Shown here piece by piece: positions 1-5,277 of a stretch of 7,154 bases of DNA. Numbering within the stretch: position 1 is the first letter of the stretch; each line of letters starts with the position of its first letter. The DNA is taken from the NCBI GenBank assembly GCA_030837935.1, contig JAUQXU010000460.1:1-7154 (forward strand), given 5' to 3'. The notes under the pieces are model-generated. The model saw only the letters and a program-made list of their open reading frames with translations, ran no database searches and was not told where the DNA came from. This DNA is from Candidatus Brocadia sp. (GTDB lineage: Bacteria; Planctomycetota; Brocadiia; Brocadiales; Brocadiaceae). The position numbers and the translations under genes were made by a program.

Positions 1-681
1 AAATGGGTCGGGTGGCGTGACCACAGCCGAAATAATAAATATTGCCAAAACGGCATACTTTCTCCACGCAACAAATTTATCAGGGGTGATAAATCTGATC
101 TTTGAAAGGAGCAGCATAACGAGTGGCAACTGAAATACCAATCCTAACGCCACGGTCAACATGAAAACAAATGAAACATAATCCTTCATGGTAATGATAG
201 GTTGAATACCTGGTCCAAGAATGCCGATCAGGAATTGCAAACCAAGGGGGATGAGTAAAAAATACCCAAAAAGCCCCCCAACCACGAATGCCACATATGA
301 GACAGGCAGAAACAAAAGCACATACCTTTGTTCTTTTTTATAGAGTCCTGCGCTTACAAACTGCCATATTTGGTATATGACAAAGGGATAAGCCAAAAAA
401 ACGGATGTTATGAAGCACAGTTTCATGTAAGCATAGAAACCTTCCTGATAGCTTAGCACCTGCAACTCGGTTGAAAGACCCATCTTTTCCATGGCAAACT
501 TATGGGGTCTTTTGGCCATATCCAATATCTGCACTTTAAAAAACCAGCACAATATAAAACAGAGAATAATTGCGATAATAGAATACATAACCTTGTGTCG
601 CAATTCTTCCAGATGTGCACTTAATGACATCCTTATATTTTCAATTTCATTTGCTGTTTCTTCTGTCTCTGTCTTTTCCAC
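1..681 (-). CDS. tatC: Sec-independent (twin-arginine) protein translocase subunit TatC, C-terminus cut by window edge
   Basis: TatC is the multi-spanning inner-membrane receptor of the Tat pathway. It binds twin-arginine signal peptides and, with TatA/TatB, exports folded proteins. My translation gives 227 residues before the edge. The family signature HLEELR lies at residues 23-28. The segment YQIWQFVSAGLYKKEQR (about 103-119) matches the conserved first periplasmic loop with its key glutamate, and TPPDP (222-226) sits at the end. Hydrophobic spans are seen near 32-48, 83-108, 121-147, 168-193 and from 209. The family is usually about 240-260 residues, so only a short tail with the last membrane span is missing. 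I chose the GTG at 681 because GAGGA lies six bases upstream and the added 17 residues give the usual acidic cytosolic tail. The ATG at 630 has no well-spaced ribosome site. No tatA or tatB is visible upstream, so the gene starts its own transcript. Confidence 0.96.
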   Translation of the reverse strand, partial: MEKTETEETANEIENIRMSLSAHLEELRHKVMYSIIAIILCFILCWFFKVQILDMAKRPHKFAMEKMGLSTELQVLSYQEGFYAYMKLCFITSVFLAYPFVIYQIWQFVSAGLYKKEQRYVLLFLPVSYVAFVVGGLFGYFLLIPLGLQFLIGILGPGIQPIITMKDYVSFVFMLTVALGLVFQLPLVMLLLSKIRFITPDKFVAWRKYAVLAIFIISAVVTPPDPF

Positions 682-747
682 ACCATATCCTCATTGGATT
701 TATCGACCATAAACCAGTATTCAACTGTGACAAAAATCAAAATATTT

Positions 748-776
748 ATAATACAGGCATCCTTCTAAAATTACAA
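748..776 (-). promoter_or_regulatory. Candidate sigma-70-type promoter of tatC
   Basis: Reading the minus strand, TTGTAA (776-771, 4/6 to TTGACA) is followed after exactly 17 bases by TATTAT (753-748, 5/6 to TATAAT). Transcription would start near 741 and give a leader of about 60 bases to the GTG start of tatC. This is an inference from consensus and position only. Confidence 0.5.
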
Positions 777-912
777 GGAACAATTCGGTGGATTCTTTTC
801 AGTATTTTTACCTCGTGTGACACCCTTGAATTTTTCTGGTATTTCAAGATTTTCACGGCAATTTAATTGTATAAGAATTTTCAAATCTTCTATCATTTTA
901 AGTAAAAGTAGT

Positions 913-930
913 ATATAGTATATACTATAT
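913..930. promoter_or_regulatory. 18 bp perfect palindrome, possible operator or promoter core of the RRM gene
   Basis: ATATAGTATATACTATAT reads the same on both strands, with its centre between 921 and 922. It lies about 87-104 bases upstream of the RRM start codon. It contains TATACT (921-926), a good -10 hexamer, and the overlapping TATAGT and TATATT, but the matching -35 positions are weak (TTAAGT at 898-903 is 3/6). It could be an operator, the promoter core, or both. Simple AT-rich composition makes chance palindromes more likely here. Confidence 0.4.
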
Positions 931-949
931 TTTAGAAGAGGTTTCCATA

Positions 950-967
950 CCGTCTGGTGTCAGATGG
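950..967 (+). promoter_or_regulatory. First leader hairpin upstream of the RRM gene
   Basis: CCGTCTG (950-956) and CAGATGG (961-967) form a seven-pair stem including one G-U pair, with a four-base loop GTGT. TTCCAT (943-948) and ATGGAA (964-969) can pair instead, so the element has two competing folds. If transcription starts near the 913-930 palindrome, this lies in the 5' leader. Confidence 0.35.
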
Positions 968-978
968 AATCTGTATAC

Positions 979-998
979 TTACATTCGTGAGAATGTAA
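979..998 (+). promoter_or_regulatory. Second leader hairpin with GUGA (GNRA-type) tetraloop next to the ribosome site
   Basis: TTACATTC (979-986) and GAATGTAA (991-998) are a perfect eight-base inverted repeat around the loop GTGA, which as RNA is a GNRA tetraloop. The stem ends seven bases before the ribosome site AGGAG (1006-1010). That placement suits control of translation or mRNA stability. A DNA operator role is also possible. Confidence 0.45.
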
Positions 999-1016
999 AC
1001 AAAACAGGAGATTTGA

Positions 1017-1352
1017 ATGAATATTTATGTGGGCAATTTGGCGCGTGAAGTAACCCAGGAGGACCTGGAAGAGGCTTTTAAGGCATTCGGACAGGTTACA
1101 TCAGTCACCATTATTAAAGATAAGTTTAGTGGTGAACCAAGGGGATTTGGATTTATTGAGATGCCTGGAAAGGCTGAAGCACAGGCGGCAATTGCCGGCA
1201 TGAACGGCAAGGAGTTGAAGGGCCGGGTGCTGAACGTCAATGAAGCTCAACCGAGAACAGACCGCGGTGGTGGCCGTGGCGGTGGACGCGGTGGCGGAGG
1301 ATATGGTGGTGGCAGAGGAGAAGGGCGAGGCGGTAGCAGACGGCGCTTCTAA
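1017..1352 (+). CDS. Glycine-rich RNA-binding protein with one RRM domain
   Basis: This is a 111-residue cytosolic protein with a single RNA recognition motif (about residues 1-79) and a short Gly/Arg-rich tail (83-111). RNP2 is IYVGNL at 3-8 and RNP1 is RGFGFIEM at 42-49, with the aromatic residues that stack on RNA bases in place (Y4, F44, F46). The tail has repeated RGGG and GGRG units resembling eukaryotic and cyanobacterial RGG-type extensions. In cyanobacteria such Rbp proteins are often cold-induced and bind single-stranded RNA; a similar role here is an inference. The start is supported by AGGAG six bases upstream. The gene is alone on the plus strand, has a structured leader and ends at a strong terminator, so it looks monocistronic. 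The exact RNA targets cannot be read from the sequence. Confidence 0.95.
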   Translation: MNIYVGNLAREVTQEDLEEAFKAFGQVTSVTIIKDKFSGEPRGFGFIEMPGKAEAQAAIAGMNGKELKGRVLNVNEAQPRTDRGGGRGGGRGGGGYGGGRGEGRGGSRRRF

Positions 1353-1370
1353 GCGTATAGCTTTATACGC
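1353..1370 (+). other. Small hairpin directly after the RRM stop codon
   Basis: GCGTATA (1353-1359) and TATACGC (1364-1370) pair perfectly around a four-base GCTT loop, starting at the base after the TAA stop. No T-run follows, so it is not a terminator by itself. It could protect the mRNA 3' end or be incidental. Confidence 0.35.
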
Positions 1371-1405
1371 GGCGGAGTTTTCGGCGATACATCGATTTGA
1401 GAGTG

Positions 1406-1446
1406 CAGGAATCACAGATAAAACAATCTGTGATTCCTGTTTGATT
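1406..1446 (+). terminator. Strong intrinsic terminator of the RRM gene
   Basis: CAGGAATCACAGAT (1406-1419) and ATCTGTGATTCCTG (1426-1439) form a perfect 14-pair stem with loop AAAACA, followed on the plus strand by TTTGATTTA. It lies between the plus-strand RRM gene and the minus-strand gene ending at 1446, so it may stop transcription from both sides. The minus-strand side lacks a good T-run. Confidence 0.85.
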
Positions 1447-2043
1447 TATGATTCATTTTTGGGTTTATGTTGTTTAAGATGGGCAGTTACTTTCCCGATT
1501 CGTTCCCTTACCTTCTTGTAATCAATCAGCTCCCACGACTCTAATATAGGCAGGTATTTCCTGTTACCGGTTGTCTCCACCTTATCAAGTAACATCAATA
1601 TGAGTTCTCTGTTTCTATCCTTCAGGTAACTCATGTTGAAAAAGCTACAGCCGCTTTCCAGCATTTTATCAAAACCCCGCAATAACTCATCTGAATAGGT
1701 ATCTTTTTCTATTTCCCATCCTTTGCCTGTATAAACCAATAAGGGTAAGCGGTAATCGTATTCGATACGCAAATACCCATTTATTATAACCCAATCGATC
1801 TTTGCCAATATCTCTTCTATGGAAAGCTGCTTATAGTATCCATAAACAGGACTTTTGTGCAAAATCTAACGCTATAACTTTCTTATCTATTGAACCCTTT
1901 AAAATTTTGGCAAGGAGTGCCCTGCCGCCACGCATAATTAAGTCATCGGTCCCTCGCAGGATAACCGCTATCTCGTTTCGTGGCAAGTTCTTTATCCCCT
2001 TTGGATCAAGCGTGTATCGTACTCTTTGTACTTTCCTACCCAT
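1446..2043 (-). pseudogene. RQC-minor-like winged-helix DNA-binding protein, split by a one-base frameshift
   Basis: Two overlapping minus-strand frames together look like one protein of about 200 residues. The first part (2043 down to about 1865) reads MGRKVQRVRYTLDPKGIKN onward and includes GGRALLAKILKGS, the usual entry into an RQC-type winged helix. The second part (about 1862 down to 1446) continues it with SPVYGYYKQLSIEEILAKID and IEYDYRLPLLVYT, then an alpha-helical tail with DKVETTG and YLPILESWE. The join needs removal of one base within 1853-1864, where there is a run of four T, a G, and a run of four A on the coding strand. The motif order fits what I recall of RQC-minor family DNA-binding proteins, related to the RecQ C-terminal domain but without a helicase. 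No good ribosome site precedes 2043, and the 138-residue frame alone would need a TTG start inside the domain. A sequencing error, true mutation or programmed frameshift are all possible. Confidence 0.72.
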
Positions 2044-2100
2044 GTTGCAGACAAACGTTTATTGTTTGTATAATATGATTCACCCCTCGCTCTACCCAAT

Positions 2101-2487
2101 CTATAGGACTTTCGTAGAATGCCTTTTGAACCAATATGTCATTTCCTGTAGTTCTACGTTCTCGCTGGCTACCTTCAGTGTAAACCCTTCAAGTTCTTTG
2201 TTCGATGCTTTGAGGCTGTAATTGTTACGTAGAAGAAAAATCGATGCAACTGCGATGGCAGTTCTTTTGTTGCCGTCTGTAAATGGGTGATTTTTAATAA
2301 GAGCATGCATAAGTGATGCTGCCTTGGCGAATAGATCTGGATAAAGGTCATTATTGTCAAAGGTAGCCATAGGTCTTGCTAATGCTGACTGGAGCAACGT
2401 GAGATCACGAATCCCATGACGGCCACCTGTTTCCTCTATTAACCGATAATGGATAAAGAGTACTTGCTCAGGAGTCAAATACTTCAT
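2101..2487 (-). CDS. doc: Doc-type (death-on-curing, Fic/Doc fold) toxin
   Basis: This 128-residue protein has the full length expected for Doc toxins. The catalytic signature HPFTDGNKR lies at residues 67-75, with the conserved His67, Asp71, Asn73, Lys74 and Arg75. The Doc form has lysine where Fic AMP-transferases have the glycine of the anion hole. In phage P1 this change turns the enzyme into a kinase of elongation factor EF-Tu, which stops translation. GGRHGIRDLTLLQSALARP (21-39) is the typical N-terminal flank of chromosomal death-on-curing proteins. The start codon overlaps the stop of the upstream antitoxin gene as ATGA (2484-2487), which indicates translational coupling. The catalytic core looks intact. 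The target here is inferred from the family. Confidence 0.93.
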   Translation of the reverse strand: MKYLTPEQVLFIHYRLIEETGGRHGIRDLTLLQSALARPMATFDNNDLYPDLFAKAASLMHALIKNHPFTDGNKRTAIAVASIFLLRNNYSLKASNKELEGFTLKVASENVELQEMTYWFKRHSTKVL

Positions 2488-2732
2488 TTTTTGGCAAGCA
2501 CTTTCAGTGCTGGTTTGTAATGTTCTATGAAATCATTGACCTGGGAGGCAAATTCCCTGTCTATTACCTCAGAAGGCACCTTGTGAACTGCAGGCTCGAT
2601 GATTATCTTATTTGCCTTTTCATCCACTTTTACCTCAACCTGTGCACCCACAGTCAAACGAAGTTTTTCCAATATCTCTTTTGGAATGGAAACTCCACAA
2701 CTATTGCCTATTGCACATATTTTACGTAACAT
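2484..2732 (-). CDS. AbrB/MazE-type antitoxin partner of Doc
   Basis: This is an 82-residue antitoxin. The first 50 residues form the swapped-hairpin AbrB/MazE DNA-binding domain, with IGNSCGVSIPKEILEKLRL (8-26) and a basic-acidic beta segment ending IIIEPA. The C-terminal 30 residues, rich in charge and ending FIEHYKPALKVLAKK, resemble the toxin-neutralising tail of the antidote family that pairs with Doc proteins. It would bind and block Doc and repress its own operon. The ATG at 2732 is preceded by a weak ribosome site (GGGG seven bases upstream). It is the first gene of the cluster, and the toxin start is embedded in its stop. Confidence 0.9.
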   Translation of the reverse strand: MLRKICAIGNSCGVSIPKEILEKLRLTVGAQVEVKVDEKANKIIIEPAVHKVPSEVIDREFASQVNDFIEHYKPALKVLAKK

Positions 2733-2823
2733 GATTATCCCCGTTATTCACTGTAGTTATCAAACCAATATGTAGAAGTTCTTTAATATATTTTAAGGAT
2801 TGAAAGATATCCTCAAATTATAA

Positions 2824-2839
2824 CTATGTTATAACATAG
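2824..2839. promoter_or_regulatory. 16 bp perfect palindrome, likely operator of the toxin-antitoxin operon
   Basis: CTATGTTATAACATAG is a perfect palindrome centred between 2831 and 2832. It covers the proposed -10 and part of the spacer of the operon promoter, the usual place for an autorepression site. Binding by the AbrB-type antitoxin (alone or with Doc) is inferred from how such operons are normally controlled. Confidence 0.5.
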
Positions 2840-2854
2840 AAGTACAGATGTCAA
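2826..2854 (-). promoter_or_regulatory. Candidate promoter of the antitoxin-toxin operon
   Basis: On the minus strand a perfect TTGACA (2854-2849) is followed after 17 bases by TAACAT (2831-2826, 4/6 to TATAAT). A perfect TATAAT (2822-2817) lies just beyond but is 26 bases from this -35. Either would give a leader of about 75-90 bases before the antitoxin start. Confidence 0.5.
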
Positions 2855-2884
2855 TACCTCTTACCTGAGAGCACCAGTTTCGCA

Positions 2885-2938
2885 AGGTTAGGTTGAGGCA
2901 TATCCCGTGCATGAATACGGGAAACGAAACCCAATGTT
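2885..2938. repeat. Imperfect hairpin, possible small dispersed repeat or terminator of the GGDEF/EAL gene
   Basis: TCCCGT (2903-2908) and ACGGGA (2917-2922) form a perfect core stem with an eight-base loop. The flanks extend it imperfectly: GGTTAGGTTGAGG on the left faces GAAACGAAACCCAAT on the right. The pairing of a TTGGGTTTCG-like arm with a CTCAACCTAACC-like arm resembles short palindromic elements found in many copies in some bacterial genomes. It lies just after the minus-strand gene ending at 2949, and no strong T-run follows the stem. Confidence 0.35.
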
Positions 2939-2948
2939 TCCATGAACG

Positions 2949-5129
2949 CTACAAATGTTTCCCCTGTACCAGCATTTTCCCAAATGATTCGGCTGGCAAA
3001 GGCTTGCAGAACAAATATCCCTGCATCTCGTCACATTGTTGTTGTTTGAGGAAGATTAACTGTTCTTCAGTCTCAACCCCTTCGGCAACAACCTTGAATT
3101 TCAAGGTCCGTGCCAGGGCAATAACTGATTCAACTATCACCTTGTCGTTTTGATCGGCTACAATGCCGCTCACGAAATGCTGGCTGATCTTGAGCTTATT
3201 AACGGGAAATTTCTTGAGATAGTATAAAGAAGAAAAGCCTGTGCCAAAATCATCGATGGCGATTTGAATGCCCAAATCGCTCAACTTGTTCAACTTCTGA
3301 ATGGTAGTTTCTATATCCTGCATGGCAATACTCTCAGTGATTTCCAAACACAGAAAATGTGGATCCAGATCGGTTTTTTGTAATACCGACGTGATGGTTT
3401 CTACCAGGTTGGGTTGCTGGAATGTATGCGCTGAAAGGTTTACCGCAACACACATAGGTTGAAATCCCGCATCCTGCCAGACCCTGCTTTGTACACAGAC
3501 GGTATACAACACCAGTTCGTCGATGAAAACGATCAGTCTGGTGTTTTCTGACAAGGCGAGAAATTCTTCCGGTAAAATCAAACCCAGTTCAGGGTGTAGC
3601 CAGCGCACCAGGGCTTCCATACTGGCGATCTTTCCGGTACTGATATTCACGAGCGGTTGGTAGTAGACCACAAATTCTTCGCGATCCAGTGCACGGCGAA
3701 TACTACTTTCCAGCATCATTTTTTCAAATGATTTGTCATGCATAGTTTCGGTGTAGAATTGGTAGTTGTTTCTCCCCTGTTCCTTGGCATGGTACATGGC
3801 GGTGTCGGCATTCTTCAGTAGGGTTTCAACATCTTCACCGTTACCGGGATAAATGGCAATTCCAATGCTCGTAGTGATGGAGAGTTCGTGCCCACCGAGC
3901 ATTAACGGTTGTTTGACGGCATCGAGGATTTTCTGCGCGATATTGCGCACATGTTCCGCTTCGGTAATTCCGAGCAATAACAGGGTGAATTCATCGCCAG
4001 CAAAACGAGCAATAGTATCTTCTTCGCGTATACAGCCTTTCAGTCTGTTAGCGACGTCACGCAGCAACTGATCTCCCATAGTATGCCCCAGCGTATCATT
4101 TATATCCTTGAATCTATCCAGGTCTAGAAACAATACAGCAAACATCTCTTTGTTGCGATGTGCATGAGCAAGCACCAGAGTTAGACGATCATGGAACAAT
4201 ATCCGGTTGGGAAGGAAGGTAAGGGCATCGTGAAAAGCCATATGTTTGATTTTCTCCTCTATTTGTTTGCGCTCGGTGATGTCCTTTCCATATAAGTTAA
4301 CATAATCAGTATCTTTCACTGGTACGATTGTAAAAGAGTATGTTTGGTCTCTATGCTTGATTTCGACATCTCTTTTTATTGATCTGGTACGGAAGACATC
4401 TGCAACTAATTGGTACAAGGAATCGGGCACAATTTGACCAACCTCACGGTTCCAGAAATGCAAAAGAAACGTGCTAGATGAATTGGCATAGAGAAGAGTG
4501 CCATCGTGTGCAATGCGTAACACAGGATATGGATTTTCCATGGGAAACTTTGCTATATTTTTTATCTCTTCTTCCATCCGTTTGCGTTCAGTGATGTCAA
4601 TGATTGAAGTTCTATATGAATAACAGCTCGAATCCCAAACCATTACACTAGTCAATTGGGCATAAAACTCTTTACCGGTTTTCCCTTTTAATCTTATCTC
4701 ACACGACTGCCGCATCTTGCTTTCAGATAGCTTCTTAAGATGCAGATAGAATATATCCTGATCTTGCTGGTTAATGTAATGATAAAATTGCCTTTTGATG
4801 AGAAAATCTCTCGGAATACCTAATTGATCAGCAGCGGTAAGATTTGCTTCCCGAATAATCCCTTTTTCATCAAAGGTAAAGTACCCAACCGGGGCAAAAT
4901 CGTAAAGGTCGTAATATTTCTGGAGGGATTCCTCAATCTGTACCTGTGCTTTCAGCAGTTCATCATTCTGCATCTCCAGCTCAATTTGATAAACCTGAAG
5001 CTCATGTATCAATTCTCGGATATCTGCATCAGTTATTTTCTCTGGCGTTAGCATCTTGGCTCTCAGTTTGTCCTCAGCCTTTTTGCGAAGTTCAGAAGCT
5101 TGTTTTGATTTAGGTTTATCTTGTTTCAT
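2949..5129 (-). CDS. PAS-PAS-GGDEF-EAL cyclic di-GMP signalling protein
   Basis: This 726-residue protein should set the level of cyclic di-GMP. Order: a charged helical start (1-70), PAS 1 (about 70-183, ending DITERKRMEEE), PAS 2 (about 190-290, ending DITERKQIEEK), GGDEF (about 296-460) and EAL (about 470-720). No signal peptide or membrane span is seen, so it is cytosolic. The GGDEF active loop reads AGDEF (377-381), a variant known in active cyclases, and the inhibitory site REED (368-371) is correctly placed. The EAL side keeps EAL (505-507), N564, E596, DD (626-627), K647, E683 and Q703, but the usual KID reads KIS (S649). Both activities are therefore possible, with the phosphodiesterase in some doubt. 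GGAG precedes the ATG by nine bases. It follows the CheB/CheR-PAS gene on the same strand after 148 bases and may be co-transcribed. The PAS ligands are unknown. Confidence 0.95.
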   Translation of the reverse strand: MKQDKPKSKQASELRKKAEDKLRAKMLTPEKITDADIRELIHELQVYQIELEMQNDELLKAQVQIEESLQKYYDLYDFAPVGYFTFDEKGIIREANLTAADQLGIPRDFLIKRQFYHYINQQDQDIFYLHLKKLSESKMRQSCEIRLKGKTGKEFYAQLTSVMVWDSSCYSYRTSIIDITERKRMEEEIKNIAKFPMENPYPVLRIAHDGTLLYANSSSTFLLHFWNREVGQIVPDSLYQLVADVFRTRSIKRDVEIKHRDQTYSFTIVPVKDTDYVNLYGKDITERKQIEEKIKHMAFHDALTFLPNRILFHDRLTLVLAHAHRNKEMFAVLFLDLDRFKDINDTLGHTMGDQLLRDVANRLKGCIREEDTIARFAGDEFTLLLLGITEAEHVRNIAQKILDAVKQPLMLGGHELSITTSIGIAIYPGNGEDVETLLKNADTAMYHAKEQGRNNYQFYTETMHDKSFEKMMLESSIRRALDREEFVVYYQPLVNISTGKIASMEALVRWLHPELGLILPEEFLALSENTRLIVFIDELVLYTVCVQSRVWQDAGFQPMCVAVNLSAHTFQQPNLVETITSVLQKTDLDPHFLCLEITESIAMQDIETTIQKLNKLSDLGIQIAIDDFGTGFSSLYYLKKFPVNKLKISQHFVSGIVADQNDKVIVESVIALARTLKFKVVAEGVETEEQLIFLKQQQCDEMQGYLFCKPLPAESFGKMLVQGKHL

Positions 5130-5154
5130 TATTCAAGTCTCCACTTTCGGCACT

Positions 5155-5188
5155 GGGCTATCGGCAAGGGGTTATAGGCTATGGGTTA
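5155..5188. repeat. Short GGCTAT/GGGTTA-rich degenerate repeats
   Basis: On the plus strand GGGCTAT (5155-5161), GGGTTAT (5169-5175), GGCTAT (5177-5182) and GGGTTA (5183-5188) alternate in a short stretch. Only a few degenerate units are present. It sits directly downstream of the four-helix-bundle-like remnant, and I recall similar strings beside such genes in other genomes. Confidence 0.3.
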
Positions 5189-5193
5189 GATGC

Positions 5194-5277
5194 TTATAGC
5201 GCCCCCTGCCTCACTTTGATAAGCTTACCGATCATTCTACCCAATATTTCACATGCTGAATCAATACTTTCGTAAAT
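5194..5277 (-). pseudogene. C-terminal remnant of a four-helix-bundle (23S rRNA intervening-sequence type) protein
   Basis: Directly after the TAA stop of the upstream CheB/CheR-PAS gene, and in the same frame, 27 further codons stay open to a second TAA (5196-5194). They begin IYESIDSACEILGRMIGKLI. The spacing of E, LGRM and GKLIK matches the last helix of the small four-helix-bundle proteins that end in GKML-x-LIK-type tails. No start or other helices are present, so it is a fragment at best. The match rests on a short stretch and on my memory of the family, so a chance open frame is possible. Confidence 0.4.

Larger units (their letters stand above)
682..1016. other. Divergent intergenic region between tatC and the RRM gene
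   Basis: This 335-base, AT-rich region separates two divergently transcribed genes. The left third carries the tatC ribosome site and candidate promoter. The right third carries an 18 bp AT palindrome and two hairpins leading into the RRM gene. The middle (about 780-900) contains a 41-codon minus-strand reading frame (896 down to 771) without a ribosome site, which I do not call a gene. I see no tRNA or other RNA gene here. Confidence 0.7.

Noticed and set aside
491..866. Plus-strand open frames of 73 and 83 codons
   Set aside because: They lie antisense to tatC or its upstream region; the minus-strand TatC translation explains the openness, and their products look like random hydrophobic sequence.
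771..896. A 41-codon minus-strand open frame beginning MIEDLKILIQLN upstream of tatC
   Set aside because: It has no ribosome site, overlaps the proposed tatC -35, and its product matches no family I recognise. The start resembles helical N-termini of other proteins only loosely; it could be a decayed gene end, but the evidence is too thin for a call.
1025..1521. Open frames overlapping the RRM gene on both strands
   Set aside because: They are shadows of the Gly-rich coding sequence. The plus-strand 93-codon frame also runs through the terminator hairpin.
2051..2069. ACAAAC/GTTTGT inverted repeat just upstream of the RQC-minor start
   Set aside because: It has only six pairs in an AT-rich sequence, with no T-run and no clear promoter context; it is not distinguishable from chance.
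1802..2221. A 139-codon plus-strand open frame across the RQC-minor and doc genes
   Set aside because: It is antisense to two recognisable minus-strand genes, and its translation shows no family features.
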